Shown here in pieces: positions 23,145 through 34,684 of a stretch of 64,000 nucleotides of DNA. Position numbers and translations under genes: made by a program. The stretch covers positions 87,530,472 through 87,594,471 of the forward strand of contig CM060707.1 in assembly GCA_030686995.1 (NCBI GenBank), given 5' to 3'. Origin of the DNA: Artemisia argyi (taxonomy: Eukaryota; Streptophyta; Magnoliopsida; Asterales; Asteraceae). The stretch's first letter is position 1, and each line of letters starts with the position of its first letter. The notes under the pieces were generated by a model. The model had not been told where the DNA came from, searched no databases, and worked only from the letters and a program-made list of their open reading frames with translations.

Positions 23145-26100
23145 TGTAACACCCCCAAAATACCGCAGCGGAAGACTGTGTCATAGGGGTGCTACTTCAT
23201 AATACAAAGAACAAGGTATAGAAAACGAACTCTAAATGAGACGTTTTGAAAAGTTACCATTCGATTAATAAATTCCGAGATACAAACTTGAGTTCCATAA
23301 TACAATACATAAGAGTTTTAAGACATATCGAATGGTAAAGATAAAAGCATAAGTCTTCAAAACATGCCAAGCGACTCTATGCTCCATGCAACAGCTTATC
23401 ATCTTACAGACCTGAGACAAACATGCTAAAGTGTCAACACAATGGTTGGTGAGTTCATAGAGTTTGTCTTAAAATAATTGAAAAGCCTTAAGAGAATGTT
23501 CGCACAGCAAAGGCATCGTGAATCCACTCAGTTGCAATTCCCGCCATAAGAGACTTGCAACCTGTGTGTTCACAACCCACTGCTAACATATATAGTATGA
23601 ATAAGACATGTATAAGTTCATCAAGACAATTTAAGCAATTAGAAGTGAGTCTCTACTTCATCTCCGAAGACCTCACTTTTATGATGTATCCAACATTCGC
23701 AAATGTTAGGATGTATCAAAGACAACTGGGAGTCAATTCCCAAAGACAACTGGGAGCCACTTCCCAAAGACAACTGGGAGTCAATTCCCAAAGACAACTA
23801 CTAGTCAATAAATAGAATAACGCAATTAAGTATAACGCAGTCATGTATGTAAGCAATCAAGTATAACACAGTCAAGTATAGACGTTTTGAGTATTTGTAC
23901 AAGTAAACAAGTAGTTGAGCATGTGTCTCCCCCAAAGAGTTAAGACAAGTACGAAAAGAGTAGGGTCTATGACTCACCTTAAGCTTAAGTGATGTGAAAT
24001 GAAAGTGGTAGTCGAATCGCGAAAGTCACTAAGAGCAGCCTATAATAGAACGTTGCGACTTAGGTTTGGAGTAACGTCTAAGAATACGAAGAATTGCCCA
24101 TATATGTCTTGCATAATGTTCATGATGTAGTACTTAGTATATAGCGTAAGTCTTTGAATATAAATGGTTTATGAAACATGTATAAGTTGTATATCTCTTA
24201 CTACCGTTCGGGCCGACATAATTCAGAAGTCATGGAGTAAACGTTCGAGGAGCCAGGACACTTTAACTCGTAAATCCACAACTCATCTCGACGGCTTACT
24301 TAATGAACTCCTCACATGAGGCTCCCTACTATTGTAGTATTTGATAACAAATGTATAAGTTTTGATCCGAAAAGTTACATGTCCAATATTTGAATAAACT
24401 TAGGAAAGTTTATTAGTACATGAAGATTGTTATTAGGGGTAGTTTCATAAGTCTTATATGACCATTTTCTCTTTGTAATATCTCATGGTTCCTTTTGAAG
24501 TGAAGTAGATCCAAATTATTTGTTCAAGTTATCGCCTAATTCCTTGTTTCATGTTTACGCCTAAGTAAGCTTATATGGTCATTTAGTCATGGCTTCGCCG
24601 TGACCTTGGTCATTTTTCCATGGTCTTGAGACTCAACCTTGGCTTTAGCTATGGTTGTGGTCTTGGATTTAGGTCATTAGACCTCTTGGTCTTAGTAAAT
24701 GATAACTATAATATAGTGACTTTGGTCTAAAATGGGCTGTTAAGATTTTGAAGAAATTTATCACTCGGAAAGCGTTTTCAGGGCTCGAGCTTCTTTGTTC
24801 CTGAACGAAAACGTCGTTCCGGACAACTTTTGTGTTTTAACTTTTTGATGAATCGGACCAGAAGGGTGACTTTAAAAAGCTAAATTTGATCAGAATGCTA
24901 TTTAGGCAGTTTTGCCGTTTTGGTTTCGCTAACTTCTTATGGCCATAACTTTTGACTCGGGTACTCGTTTTGGGTGATTCAAATTGCTATGTTTTCCTTG
25001 TTAAGTCCTATTTAACAGTAAGTAAGTGTCAAATATCAAAGTTATACTATTTTGGTCGTGGTTCTCCATAAAAATCACTAGTTTGCTTGTTTACTTGTCA
25101 TAAGTTAACATATGTATACCAATACTTGTTTTATCCATTTTTAAACATCATGAACACAATAACAAGAACATATATAGCATGAAAGGAACACAAAGAGCAT
25201 GAAAATGATAATTAAGCAAGAAAGTATGTTAGGGTTTGCTTACAACTTTTGGCCTTAATGAAAAAGGGAAACTAGGACAAGAACTAGGACTTTGTTTGAA
25301 CAAGCTTTCCTCCTTTGCAACCTATGATAAACCGAGGTTATTTGAAGATTATAACGACGCCTTCTTGAAGTCCAAAGCTATTTGAAGATTATAACGACGT
25401 CTTTTTGGAGACTTTAAAGTTATAACAACTTTTCTTAGAAAATTTCCAAGATTGAAGATCAAACACTAGTTTTCTTTCAAAAACTAGTTAACTTTCTTAC
25501 AAAATATAAGAAAAGTGCCTTAGGTTTTAGGACTTAAAGGTTATAAGAAGGTGTGGTGCAAGTTTTCTATGTGTTATTAGTTGGCTATTTATAGGATGAG
25601 AAAAATAGTTAACCATATATTGGGTTAGAATGTAACCATGGTTAATTTAGACACTTGTAAACATCCTAGAGATCAATGGTCAAGATCAAGCCTCCAAAAT
25701 GGTGACTCCCCCCCTAAATGGCGGTTCAAAGGTGATAAGGGTGACTAGATGATGAGTCTTGGTGTTATCTTGCTTAGTTTGTGCATTTTGACTCCGTAAA
25801 AAGCTAACCGTAAATGATTAAGCCTCAAAACGTAAAACCGGGTATCGTAAAAATATGAAACTTGAAAGTATTGTTAAACATGTCAATATAGTCCATAATA
25901 AAATATAAAATGAGTGGTAGGATCTATCGGGTGCTAAAACCCTGCTAAAAACTGGAAACACGGGTCTAAAACGCATAATTCGCGTAAAACGCTGAACTGA
26001 AAAACGTAAAATTCCAAAACTTTTGGAATTGTCATAAAATGATAGAAAATCATATTTCTATTGTTTATAATGTTTTATGGATATATCGGGATGCTGGAAG

Positions 26101-26342
26101 GACGTTTAAACCTAAAAGTAAATCTCGGACACGGCTTTGTGATTTTTGCAGAAATGATCCGACGAGCGTCAAACTCTCGGATTATCGTTAAAATAGTTTA
26201 ACTTACGAGAATATGAAATAAAAATTTCTGAGATGAATAGTGAAAAGTGAATAGTAAAAAGTGAATAGTAAAAGTGAATAGTAAAAAGTGAATAGTGAAA
26301 TTTTCGGGAATAAAAGTTAACCTGAAATTGCGAATTGTTACA
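23145..26342 (-). repeat. 5' LTR of the gag-only Gypsy element
   Basis: 3198 bp, same internal landmarks as the 17727-20925 copy: minisatellite 23718-23798, minus-strand TATA near 25583-25595, GTGAATAGTAAAA array about 26235-26300. Differences I noted include CCGCAGCGG/CCGTAGCGG, AGTATATAGCG/AGTTTATAGCG and a one-base A-run change. Confidence 0.93.
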
Positions 26343-26644
26343 CCTTAGGGGGAGATTGTTAGCATTAGAAATTGTTTAGTCATTGGGCTTCGGACTTGGC
26401 AAGCTAATATGTTATGTGCTATGTTTCATAAGCCTTGTTATTGATGAGGCGAAAAATGATCCGTTTTTAGGGGGTCATTTAAGCCCGAATCCGAATTTAT
26501 TTGATCAAATATTGCCCTAAATCGTTCCTTTTATGATTTTAGGTGTTTGGAGAGTGAATTCTGGAAAAGAGGCTATTTTGGACGTTTTTGGAGCATAAAG
26601 TGAAGAAAACAACAAAGTACCAAATCCAAGCTGGAATTACAAGG

Positions 26645-26866
26645 TGACGGCGTCAAGAATTTACTCTTGACGGCGTCAGAAAGGATGAATATTTTACCGA
26701 AGGTTGTGAAGGCGTCAGATGAAGAGATGACGGCGTCAAAATGACCAAGATTAATTTACCGAGGGTGGTGACGGCGTCACATAGGCCGTCACGATTGGAT
26801 CTAGGGCGTCCGAGGAAGTATATGGCGGCGAGTTGACGGCGTCAGATTTTACTCTTGACGCCGTCA
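26645..26866 (+). promoter_or_regulatory. Array of palindromic TGACGGCGTCA boxes upstream of the LTR TATA box
   Basis: Perfect TGACGGCGTCA at 26645, 26668, 26728, 26769 and 26834, TGACGCCGTCA at 26856, one-mismatch TGAAGGCGTCA at 26707, and partial copies at 26784 and 26805. Each is two inverted TGACG half sites around one base. TGACG is the core bound by plant TGA-class bZIP factors (as-1-type elements). The array ends 12 bp before the TATA box. The same array recurs in the 3' LTR (33482-33703), and two more boxes lie at 31209-31219 and 31232-31242. Function as an enhancer is inference. Confidence 0.6.
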
Positions 26867-26878
26867 GGACGATTTTCC

Positions 26879-26888
26879 TATATATAGT
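26879..26888 (+). promoter_or_regulatory. TATA box of the Athila/Tat-like LTR
   Basis: CTATATATAG, 12 bp after the last TGACG box. Transcription would start near 26910-26920. Confidence 0.65.
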
Positions 26889-27853
26889 TTTCTAGTTTTT
26901 TCATTAAAAGAGAGAGAAGTTTTGGTGAAACCCTAAAGACGATTTTGGTGCCTCTTTTACAGGTTTTTCAAGGGTTCCAAACCCTTGAGACCTTGCATTG
27001 TAATTGAGATAAGTATACTCTTAATTCAATCAATATGTCTATGTGTTGGTTGTCTATCTTTTGTTCTTATCTTAATTCTACTATGCTAGGCTAAATTTCC
27101 TTTGTGTTTGCTTAGATCTAATGAAACCTAGATGTTGATTATGTGTTGATTACTTGTCTATTCTTGTTTTGAATGAATGATATTATATGTTAGGCTTAAG
27201 AAAACTGGCAGATCTCCAAATGGTAACATGCTTGAACGTCTTAAGAAACATGAACCGAGGCGTACTAGGTCTTTATTGGTTGTATTTAATGCATGAGCCA
27301 CTGTTTACAATCCCTATAGTTGTGCTGGGTCATGGTGTAGGAGGAGATAAGAGCTCATAGAGTTGGGGAGTTATGTATGCCACTCCACGAATGGTATTAA
27401 GGAATACAACCCGTCATTCATACAAGTGTAACAAGTAATTAACATGTAAAAGATATCTAGGGAGTAATGAAGTCTAAGTAAACACAATTTCTCCAACCAC
27501 TGCTCACAACCTTAGTTTAATATTAGTTTAATTTCATTTTCATTAGTTAATTAGTTATAAAGTAGTTTTTGGGTTAGTTGATTAGCAACTAATTCCGCCC
27601 ACTCCTTCAAAACCCGAGATTTTACTTGCTTTCATAAAATATAAAAACACAAAAATAATCATCTTCCATCTCTAGAACTATTAATTAGGCTTTCTAATCC
27701 TAGCGACACTATTCCTAAGCTGAACGATCAATCCCCCGGTACTTGTCACTATACTATACTACAACGATCAGGTACACTGCCTGGTGGGGGTTGTAAGCCT
27801 CGCGAGATCCCTCGAGAGGTAAAGCAAGGTGCGATTCCCACGCATCAAGTTTT

Positions 27854-27871
27854 TGGCGCCGCAGCCCGGGG
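27854..27871 (+). other. Primer-binding site, tRNA-Asp type
   Basis: TGGCGCCGCAGCCCGGGG, six bases after the LTR. It resembles TGGCGCCGTTGCCGGGG, the complement of tRNA-Asp used by Athila/Tat elements, with a few mismatches. Confidence 0.75.
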
Positions 27872-28018
27872 AATAGTTATTGTCTAGGTTAGGATTTCTT
27901 TTTATTAGGTCTACTTGCTAGATTCCTTTCTAGTAAGATTTTATTTTTATTTTTAGGTCTTCTTTAGTCTATCTTATTTCTTCGTGCTTTTGTTCGTAAC
28001 TCTTTACCATCCGACATC

Positions 28019-30769
28019 ATGGAAGGTGGTAACATCTTTGAACCCATCATCCCACCACAACAAAACCAACCATTAGAACCCCTTAGGCCCCGAACCTTAG
28101 GAGAGTATTCCCGACCTAGCCACCAAGGCTACCGAAACACCATTGAGCTCACCGGAGCCAATGTGACCCCCTTGCGATCCGACACCATCCGGTTGGTGCA
28201 AAGCGGATATGCATTCCATGGACTTCGTTCCGAAGATCCAAACCAACACCTTAAGGACTTCCTCAAAATCGTAGATTCCATAGACCTAGGTGTTGAAACT
28301 AGAGAGACTACCCGTTTACGCCTATTCCAATTCTCTCTACGGGATCAAGCTAGTCAATGGCTTGAGCGTTTACCCGCGGGATCCATCACCACATGGGATG
28401 ATCTCACCACTCGTTTCCTTGCTCAATTTTTCCCACCGGGGAGAACTACTAAACTTAGGAATGACATCTTGATGTTCCAACAACGTCAAAATGAATCTCT
28501 TTATGAAGAATGGACTCGTTTCAAGGACTTACTCCAAAAAGTCCCTCATCATGGCATAGATTTGTGGCTCCAAGTCCAAATTTTTTATGACCATATCGAT
28601 ATCCCCACGAGGCGAACCATTGACCAATCGGCCGGTGGTAAGCTACGTGATCTTAGTGCGGAACAATCATGGGAACTCATAGAAGATCTTGCTCTCTATG
28701 ACAACGAAAGTTGGAATGATCCCCGTGATTTGAACAAAACGGTCAAGGCAATATCTTTGCCTTCGAACAATTCAAGCACTCCCGACCGTAGGATCATGGA
28801 ACTTGAAGGTCGAGTCAAGTCTCTCATGAAATCTTACGAAACTCATAAGCCATCAAGCCAAGTAAGCAGAATCGCTTCTACATGCAAACTGTGCAATGGC
28901 CCTCATGAGACCTACAACTGTATGGAACTTCCAAAACGTGCTTATAACGAATTCACATCATCACACGTAGGGCAGGGTCCTCGAACTTCTGCCGAAGCAT
29001 ATGAGGCATGGAAGGATAAACCTAATTTTAGAAGGTACCAAACACGAAGTGTATCATTTAATGATCTCTCACCGCTCACTTGGTCCGAACATTTTCCGCC
29101 CCAAAATTCCCCTAGGCAAAGCTGTGAAGATGATTTAAAAAAATTCATTCTTTCTCAAGAACTGCAGCTCGCTACACTCGAGGCAAAATTCAAACAACAG
29201 CAGGCTGACGTGAACGACAAGATTTGTAATCTGTTGACTGCTATCAAAGAGCATATTGATAATAAGCCCATTTACGTTGATGAGGTTAAATCTGCTACCG
29301 TCATGAGTCCACCAGCCTCCCCTGTAAAAATAAAAAATCCAAGCAAGCTATTTAAACATCTATCCCCTAACGAGAAAGGACCTATCAACCCCTCCGGACC
29401 AATCCACTTCGTAAACACCATCACCACGATACCCGGTTCAACACCCAACCCAACCCAACAACAAACTGATAAACTCAGTCAGACAGCGAAGGATGAAACC
29501 TCAAAGGTTGACCACGCTTCGGCGAGGAAACCTACCAGTTCACCCAAGCAGTGCACCGCGCAGAAATCCGACAAACCGGATGATAGGAACGCGACATCGG
29601 TGGAAAAGGAGAAAGACTCAATCGTTTTGAGCAAATCTGTTATAAAAGAACCCGAAATAGAGGATTTTATAAGTATAGGTAGCAACCAACCCAAGGAGAG
29701 CAACTCTAAACTTTTCAGAATCCCTTGTACCATTGAGGAGAAGGTCTTAATTAACAATCATATAGATCCTAGCTTCCCGATCAACGTAATCCCATTTTCT
29801 CTATACCACAAAACCTTCCCAGAGCGCGTTGTATGCAAGAAAGTAATAGAGAATGTATCAATTAGGATTGGAGAATTTGATTACAATACTGACCTCACCG
29901 TGGTTAATGACGTGGACCCTCTCGCCAATCAACCATTGACCAACCTTGTCCTTGGGATGCCATTCATCAATGAATCGGGAGCAATCCTCGACGAGAAAGA
30001 TGGTAGTGTATTACTCACCAATGGTGTTAGAACGGTAATTTTTCGTAGGGATGGTGAGGAAGTTTATGAGTATCGTCCCTCCCTTGAAGGGAATCCATAC
30101 GGGTCAAAGGATGGAGAGTTGAGAAAGATCAAACGACGTGATCCGAATAACCTTAAAATCCCTTGCATGATCGGTCACAAGTACTTCGAAAACATATACA
30201 TTAATGTATTCCTGCCAAAGAATTTCATGTCATTATTCCATTATAACAATATCTGCAGATGGGGGATGATTTACAAAGGAGAGAAAGTGGTTGGTAAGGA
30301 TCATGAAATCCAAGTATTCATAGGAAATATGGCATTCACTATGGAGTTCACAATTGTGGACAACATAGAGGACTTTGTTGACCCTAGGTTATCGCAAGTT
30401 GTATTTGGAGCGCCCTTTTGTGAAATCACTAAGTTGATAGTGGATGACTTGAACGGGATCATGACTTTCACTGACGGGATTAGGAGGATTTCATACCAAA
30501 CGCCATACAAAAGAAGAGACCTTAGGGAGATAGATTGCGACGGGCTTGATGTTATGAGCTCCCAACTTGTCTTGTGTGATGACGATGTTAGAAGAGGTTG
30601 TAGAAATGTTTCTGATTTATCTTGTGGGTTCTTTAAAGATGTTAGTGAGCTTGGCTCTAAGTATCGACGGGATGTTTTCGAATTTGAAGATCCAAAGTAC
30701 TTACACTATGAGAGCGATACTAGTTTAGAAGATGACCTAGAGAATGGAACCAATGATGAAATCACGTAG
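28019..30769 (+). CDS. Gag polyprotein fused to two retropepsin-like domains without catalytic Asp motif
   Basis: 916 codons, intact; ATG 28019 lies 170 bp after the primer site. Residues about 30-245 form the plant Athila/Tat gag domain (RLFQFSLRDQASQWLERLPAG, TTRFLAQFFPPGRTTKLRNDI, LAL YDNESWNDP). A knuckle CX2CX3HX4C lies near residues 288-300. A low-complexity Ser/Thr/Lys linker follows (about 420-550). Two successive segments then share the retropepsin plan: residues about 560-690 with LVLGMPF, and about 715-840 with VVFGAPF, the counterpart of LxLGRPFL in Athila proteases. In the first, the place of the catalytic D-[ST/L]-G reads H-I-D-P-S-F-P; in the second there is no Asp (I-N-V-F-L-P-K). 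So both look inactive. The acidic tail ends at TAG 30767. I remember similar ORFs being labelled MAK10-like in daisy-family annotations, which I would not trust. Confidence 0.8.
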   Translation: MEGGNIFEPIIPPQQNQPLEPLRPRTLGEYSRPSHQGYRNTIELTGANVTPLRSDTIRLVQSGYAFHGLRSEDPNQHLKDFLKIVDSIDLGVETRETTRLRLFQFSLRDQASQWLERLPAGSITTWDDLTTRFLAQFFPPGRTTKLRNDILMFQQRQNESLYEEWTRFKDLLQKVPHHGIDLWLQVQIFYDHIDIPTRRTIDQSAGGKLRDLSAEQSWELIEDLALYDNESWNDPRDLNKTVKAISLPSNNSSTPDRRIMELEGRVKSLMKSYETHKPSSQVSRIASTCKLCNGPHETYNCMELPKRAYNEFTSSHVGQGPRTSAEAYEAWKDKPNFRRYQTRSVSFNDLSPLTWSEHFPPQNSPRQSCEDDLKKFILSQELQLATLEAKFKQQQADVNDKICNLLTAIKEHIDNKPIYVDEVKSATVMSPPASPVKIKNPSKLFKHLSPNEKGPINPSGPIHFVNTITTIPGSTPNPTQQQTDKLSQTAKDETSKVDHASARKPTSSPKQCTAQKSDKPDDRNATSVEKEKDSIVLSKSVIKEPEIEDFISIGSNQPKESNSKLFRIPCTIEEKVLINNHIDPSFPINVIPFSLYHKTFPERVVCKKVIENVSIRIGEFDYNTDLTVVNDVDPLANQPLTNLVLGMPFINESGAILDEKDGSVLLTNGVRTVIFRRDGEEVYEYRPSLEGNPYGSKDGELRKIKRRDPNNLKIPCMIGHKYFENIYINVFLPKNFMSLFHYNNICRWGMIYKGEKVVGKDHEIQVFIGNMAFTMEFTIVDNIEDFVDPRLSQVVFGAPFCEITKLIVDDLNGIMTFTDGIRRISYQTPYKRRDLREIDCDGLDVMSSQLVLCDDDVRRGCRNVSDLSCGFFKDVSELGSKYRRDVFEFEDPKYLHYESDTSLEDDLENGTNDEIT

Positions 30770-32621
30770 TAACCCACAACTTTGAGTCTAGCTACAAGAC
30801 TCGTAAATAAAGAAAAGCGCTTCTTGGGAGGCAACCCATGTTTTGTGTGATTTTAATTGTTTGATTGTTATTTGCTTCCGTATGCATGTTTTATTTTTAT
30901 TGTTGGTTGATCATGTTTCTCAATTAAAATGTGGAAATACTTTATTATGTTGTTTAGCCTAGTCTTAACTTCAACCTAAAGGTATTTTTGCAAAAGATAA
31001 GTGTAAGGGGAAACCCCAAATATGTTTTTTAAGAAACAAACCGATCATGATTCTCCACAATATTTAATGAACATGTGTATTCGTATTGTTAGAGTCAAAT
31101 GCTTGTATTGAGTCATGATGTAGTTTTGCAGGATTTTCCAGGAAGTAGGACAAAGTTTTTCCAGAAATTTTCCGGAAACTTAACATAAAGATTTCTACAG
31201 GTTCATTCTGACGGCGTCAGGCAATTGCTCTTGACGGCGTCAGGAGTCAAAAATCTAGAAATTTTACCAGTTTTGTTTTTCTAACGGAGTCTTATAAGTT
31301 TTTGTGAATTATTAAGTTTTATAATCTCCAGGAAATCTGCAAACTTCATTCCACAAGCATTATATCTTACTTTGTTTTCTAGGATTTAGTAACTTATATA
31401 GGATGCCGCCGATTTTACGCGAGGTTGCCTTGTCTACTTTTGTCAGGATTTACAGGTTATTTGAGACAAGAAGATGATTTATATTCTGGAAGGGAAGCTT
31501 TGATTGTTCGTTTTCTTGGAGGAAGATTTAACCTGGCCAACCTAAAATCCATACCGAGCGAATCAGGGGAGTATTTGAATTCATTCTCTTTACTTTTAAC
31601 TTTTACATTCTTTACTTGAACATTGGGGACAATGTTCATCTTAAGTGTAAGGGGAGGGTAAAAAGATGATACCTTACATATGCACTTTCGCTTGAGTTTG
31701 TTTTGTTTGATAGTAGATGAGTAATAAAACTATGAGAAATACTTGTTAGTGTAATTTTAGCGCCAAATTTAAAATTTTTTACAACATTTAGGAGTGAAAC
31801 TTTAGCCATAGCAAGCGTCTCATGGATAGGAGGTTGTATGACTAGCACATAACCGTATATTCAGAAAAATTTTCCACCCAAAAATGTGAGGTTCGCCTTT
31901 AGATTTGATAGGAAAAGCATTCATTATTGGTGCTTATGAGTGTACCGGTAGCATTTAGATTCTAGAACTTGCGTTAGTGATGCATCCCGAGACCGCTAGT
32001 AAGACTACATTCGTGTAGTAGGATTTACTACATGATAAGAGGCATTAGGATCACCCTTGTGTTAAACCCGTATTACGATTACTTGACCATTTAAGTCATA
32101 TTACTTGGCTAGTTAAGTCAACTAATTTTTCCCACACCCTTAGCGTTGTACTCATTTTTAGTACACGATACCCCTAGTACACCCCTCCGAGCCTATCTTT
32201 TCGTTTCTAACTTTAAGCATTTTACTTAAAGGAAGAATTTGTTACACCCCACTTAAATGTACACCCAAATCGCCTTAGCCTTCCGTGTATGCGCTCATTT
32301 TTAGTGCATTATTGTTATTTGTTAAACCCTAAGTTAACTTTCTAATTGATTACATGGTTGCTAAGTCGAGTCATATCCTTGTACATATTGTTTTGGGACG
32401 ATTGGGACTCATGGGTAAGTACTTATTTTATGGAGTAATGGGGAAGAACAACACTTATTACCCCCATATGTACGTTAATCTTAAAAGTGCTCCAAGTGTT
32501 TTGATTTTCTTAATTCGAGTCATTAGAATAGTTTAATGTAAAGTATGTAAAGATTCAAGTGTAAGGGGAATGCTCAAACCCCTATGATGTATTATTTTGG
32601 ATGGTAGGGTAAGAGTGTATG

Positions 32622-32657
<36 letters not shown>

Positions 32658-33278
32658 GAAAAAGTCAAGAAAAAGAAAAAAAAAATAGAAAAAGAAAAAA
32701 AAATAGAAAAGAAAGAGAGAAAAAACATACGGACTACCATCCCGTTTTCATTCTATGTTCATTTTATGTTTTTAGTTATTTTTCATTTATTAGCTTAAGT
32801 CGAGTCTAGTCTTGGCTTAGCAACGCCATCTTGTACATGTAATTAACTAAGATTGTTAACTCGCCACCAGTAAAATCCCCTTTATCCAACAAAACCGTGT
32901 AATTCATATCCCTACACCTAACATTATAACCCTTTAAAAAGACCTCTTTGATAGTTTATCCTAGGTGCTTACGCCATGTGGTGGAGGTTTGATCCTTTCC
33001 CAAGCCTATGGTAATCTATTTTGCTATGACAGGTAGTGAGAGATATCTTCCATTTCCATAATGTTATATTACTTTATTACACCCGAGAGATGTGAGTATC
33101 TAAACACTATTTGTGAGGTGCTTGTGTATGACCTCCGTGCTTGTCTATTGGTCTTTAGTGGAACGATTATTTGTTGTAATTACTTTTATATTAGTGTTAA
33201 ATGACCCCTAACTTGTCTTTTGAGTAGAATAAAAGCTCATTTGCTTGAGGACAAGCAAATCTCAAGTGTAAGGGTATA
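30770..33278 (+). other. Noncoding 3' region of the Athila/Tat-like element
   Basis: No supported ORF; those at 31425, 32354 and 32597 lack any domain, and the last merely reads an A-run as lysines. It holds two TGACGGCGTCA boxes (31209, 31232), an A34 run (32622-32655) followed by A/G-rich sequence to 32728, and the terminal AGCAAATCTCAAGTGTAAGG words that precede the 3' LTR as polypurine tract. Repeated AAGTGTAAGGGG-type words near 31002, 31645 and 32560 resemble extra polypurine tracts. Confidence 0.7.
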
Positions 33279-34684
33279 TGATGAGGCGAAAAATGATCCG
33301 TTTTTAGGGGGTCATTTAAGCCCGAATCCGAATTTATTTGATCAAATATTGCCCTAAATCGTTCCTTTTGTGATTTTAGGTGTTTGGAGAGTGAATTCTG
33401 GAAAAGAGGCTATTTTGGACGTTTTTGGAGCATAAAGTGAAGAAAACAACAAAGTACCAAATCCAAGCTGGAATTACAAGGTGACGGCGTCAAGAATTTA
33501 CTCTTGACGGCGTCAGAAAGGATGAATATTTTACCGAAGGTTGTGAAGGCGTCAGATGAAGAGATGACGGCGTCAAAATGACCAAGATTAATTTACCGAG
33601 GGTGGTGACGGCGTCACATAGGCCGTCACGATTGGATCTAGGGCGTCCGAGGAAGTATATGGCGGCGAGTTGACGGCGTCAGATTTTACTCTTGACGCCG
33701 TCAGGACGATTTTCCTATATATAGTTTTCTAGTTTTTTCATTAAAAGAGAGAGAAGTTTTGGTGAAACCCTAAAGACGATTTTGGTGCCTCTTTTACAGG
33801 TTTTTCAAGGGTTCCAAACCCTTGAGACCTTGCATTGTAATTGAGATAAGTATACTCTTAATTCAATCAATATGTCTATGTGTTGGTTGTCTATCTTTTG
33901 TTCTTATCTTAATTCTACTATGCTAGGCTAAATTTCCTTTGTGTTTGCTTAGATCTAATGAAACCTAGATGTTGATTATGTGTTGATTACTTGTCTATTC
34001 TTGTTTTGAATGAATGATATTATATGTTAGGCTTAAGAAAACTGGCAGATCTCCAAATGGTAACATGCTTGAACGTCTTAAGAAACATGAACCGAGGCGT
34101 ACTAGGTCTTTATTGGTTGTATTTAATGCATGAGCCACTGTTTACAATCCCTATAGTTGTGCTGGGTCATGGTGTAGGAGGAGATAAGAGCTCATAGAGT
34201 TGGGGAGTTATGTATGCCACTCCACGAATGGTATTAAGGAATACAACCCGTCATTCATACAAGTGTAACAAGTTATTAACATGTAAAAGATATCTAGGGA
34301 GTAATGAAGTCTAAGTAAACACAATTTCTCCAACCACTGCTCACAACCTTAGTTTAATATTAGTTTAATTTCATTTTCATTAGTTAATTAGTTATAAAGT
34401 AGTTTTTGGGTTAGTTGATTAGCAACTAATTCCGCCCACTCCTTCAAAACCCGAGATTTTACTTGCTTTCATAAAATATAAAAACACAAAAATAATCATC
34501 TTCCATCTCTAGAACTATTAATTAGGCTTTCTAATCCTAGCGACACTATTCCTAAGCTGAACGATCAATCCCCCGGTACTTGTCACTATACTATACTACA
34601 ACGATCAGGTACACTGCCTGGTGGGGGTTGTAAGCCTCGCGAGATCCCTCGAGAGGTAAAGCAAGGTGCGATTCCCACGCATCA
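33279..34684 (+). repeat. 3' LTR of the Athila/Tat-like element
   Basis: Copy of 26442-27847 at an offset of 6837 bp, including the TGACG array (33482-33703) and TATA box near 33716. Confidence 0.93.

Larger units (their letters stand above)
17727..26342 (-). mobile_element. Young Ty3/Gypsy element retaining only gag (non-autonomous)
   Basis: Two nearly identical LTRs (17727-20925 and 23145-26342, about 3.2 kb each) begin TGTAACACCCCC and end TTGTTACA on the plus strand. The target duplication is cctta (17722-17726 and 26343-26347). Orientation is minus: primer site at 23129-23141, gag at 22437-21055, polypurine tract beside 20926. The region between gag and PPT is about 130 bp, so protease, RT and integrase are missing, leaving only an end-of-pol-like remnant (LNFGTKFPEG, near 20950). 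By eye the LTRs differ at about 7 positions plus one indel, so insertion is recent. It lies in the tail of the Copia, just before the Copia 3' LTR. Confidence 0.93.
26442..27847 (+). repeat. 5' LTR of the Athila/Tat-like element
   Basis: 1406 bp. U3 of about 430 bp ends in a dense TGACGGCGTCA array (26645-26866) and a TATA box (CTATATATAG, 26879-26888). R-U5 is about 960 bp and noncoding. Confidence 0.93.
26442..34684 (+). mobile_element. Young Athila/Tat-like Gypsy-derived element with one long ORF
   Basis: LTRs 26442-27847 and 33279-34684 (1406 bp each) begin TGATGAGGCG and end CGCATCA. The target duplication is gttat (26437-26441 and 34685-34689). A tRNA-Asp-type primer site follows the left LTR; AAGTGTAAGGGTATA precedes the right one as polypurine tract. 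I see only two LTR differences (near 26529 and 27437 and their partners), so this is the youngest dated insertion here. It encodes a single 916-codon ORF (gag plus protease-like fold); RT, RNase H and integrase are absent. About 2.5 kb of noncoding DNA lies between the ORF and 3' LTR. Confidence 0.93.

Noticed and set aside
28019..30769. Host gene for a MAK10-like acetyltransferase subunit
   Set aside because: The ORF lies between LTRs after a primer site and has the Athila/Tat gag domain and a knuckle; it is a retroelement protein.
32597..32809. Lys-rich 70-codon ORF
   Set aside because: Translation of an A34 run and adjacent A/G-rich sequence in a retroelement tail.
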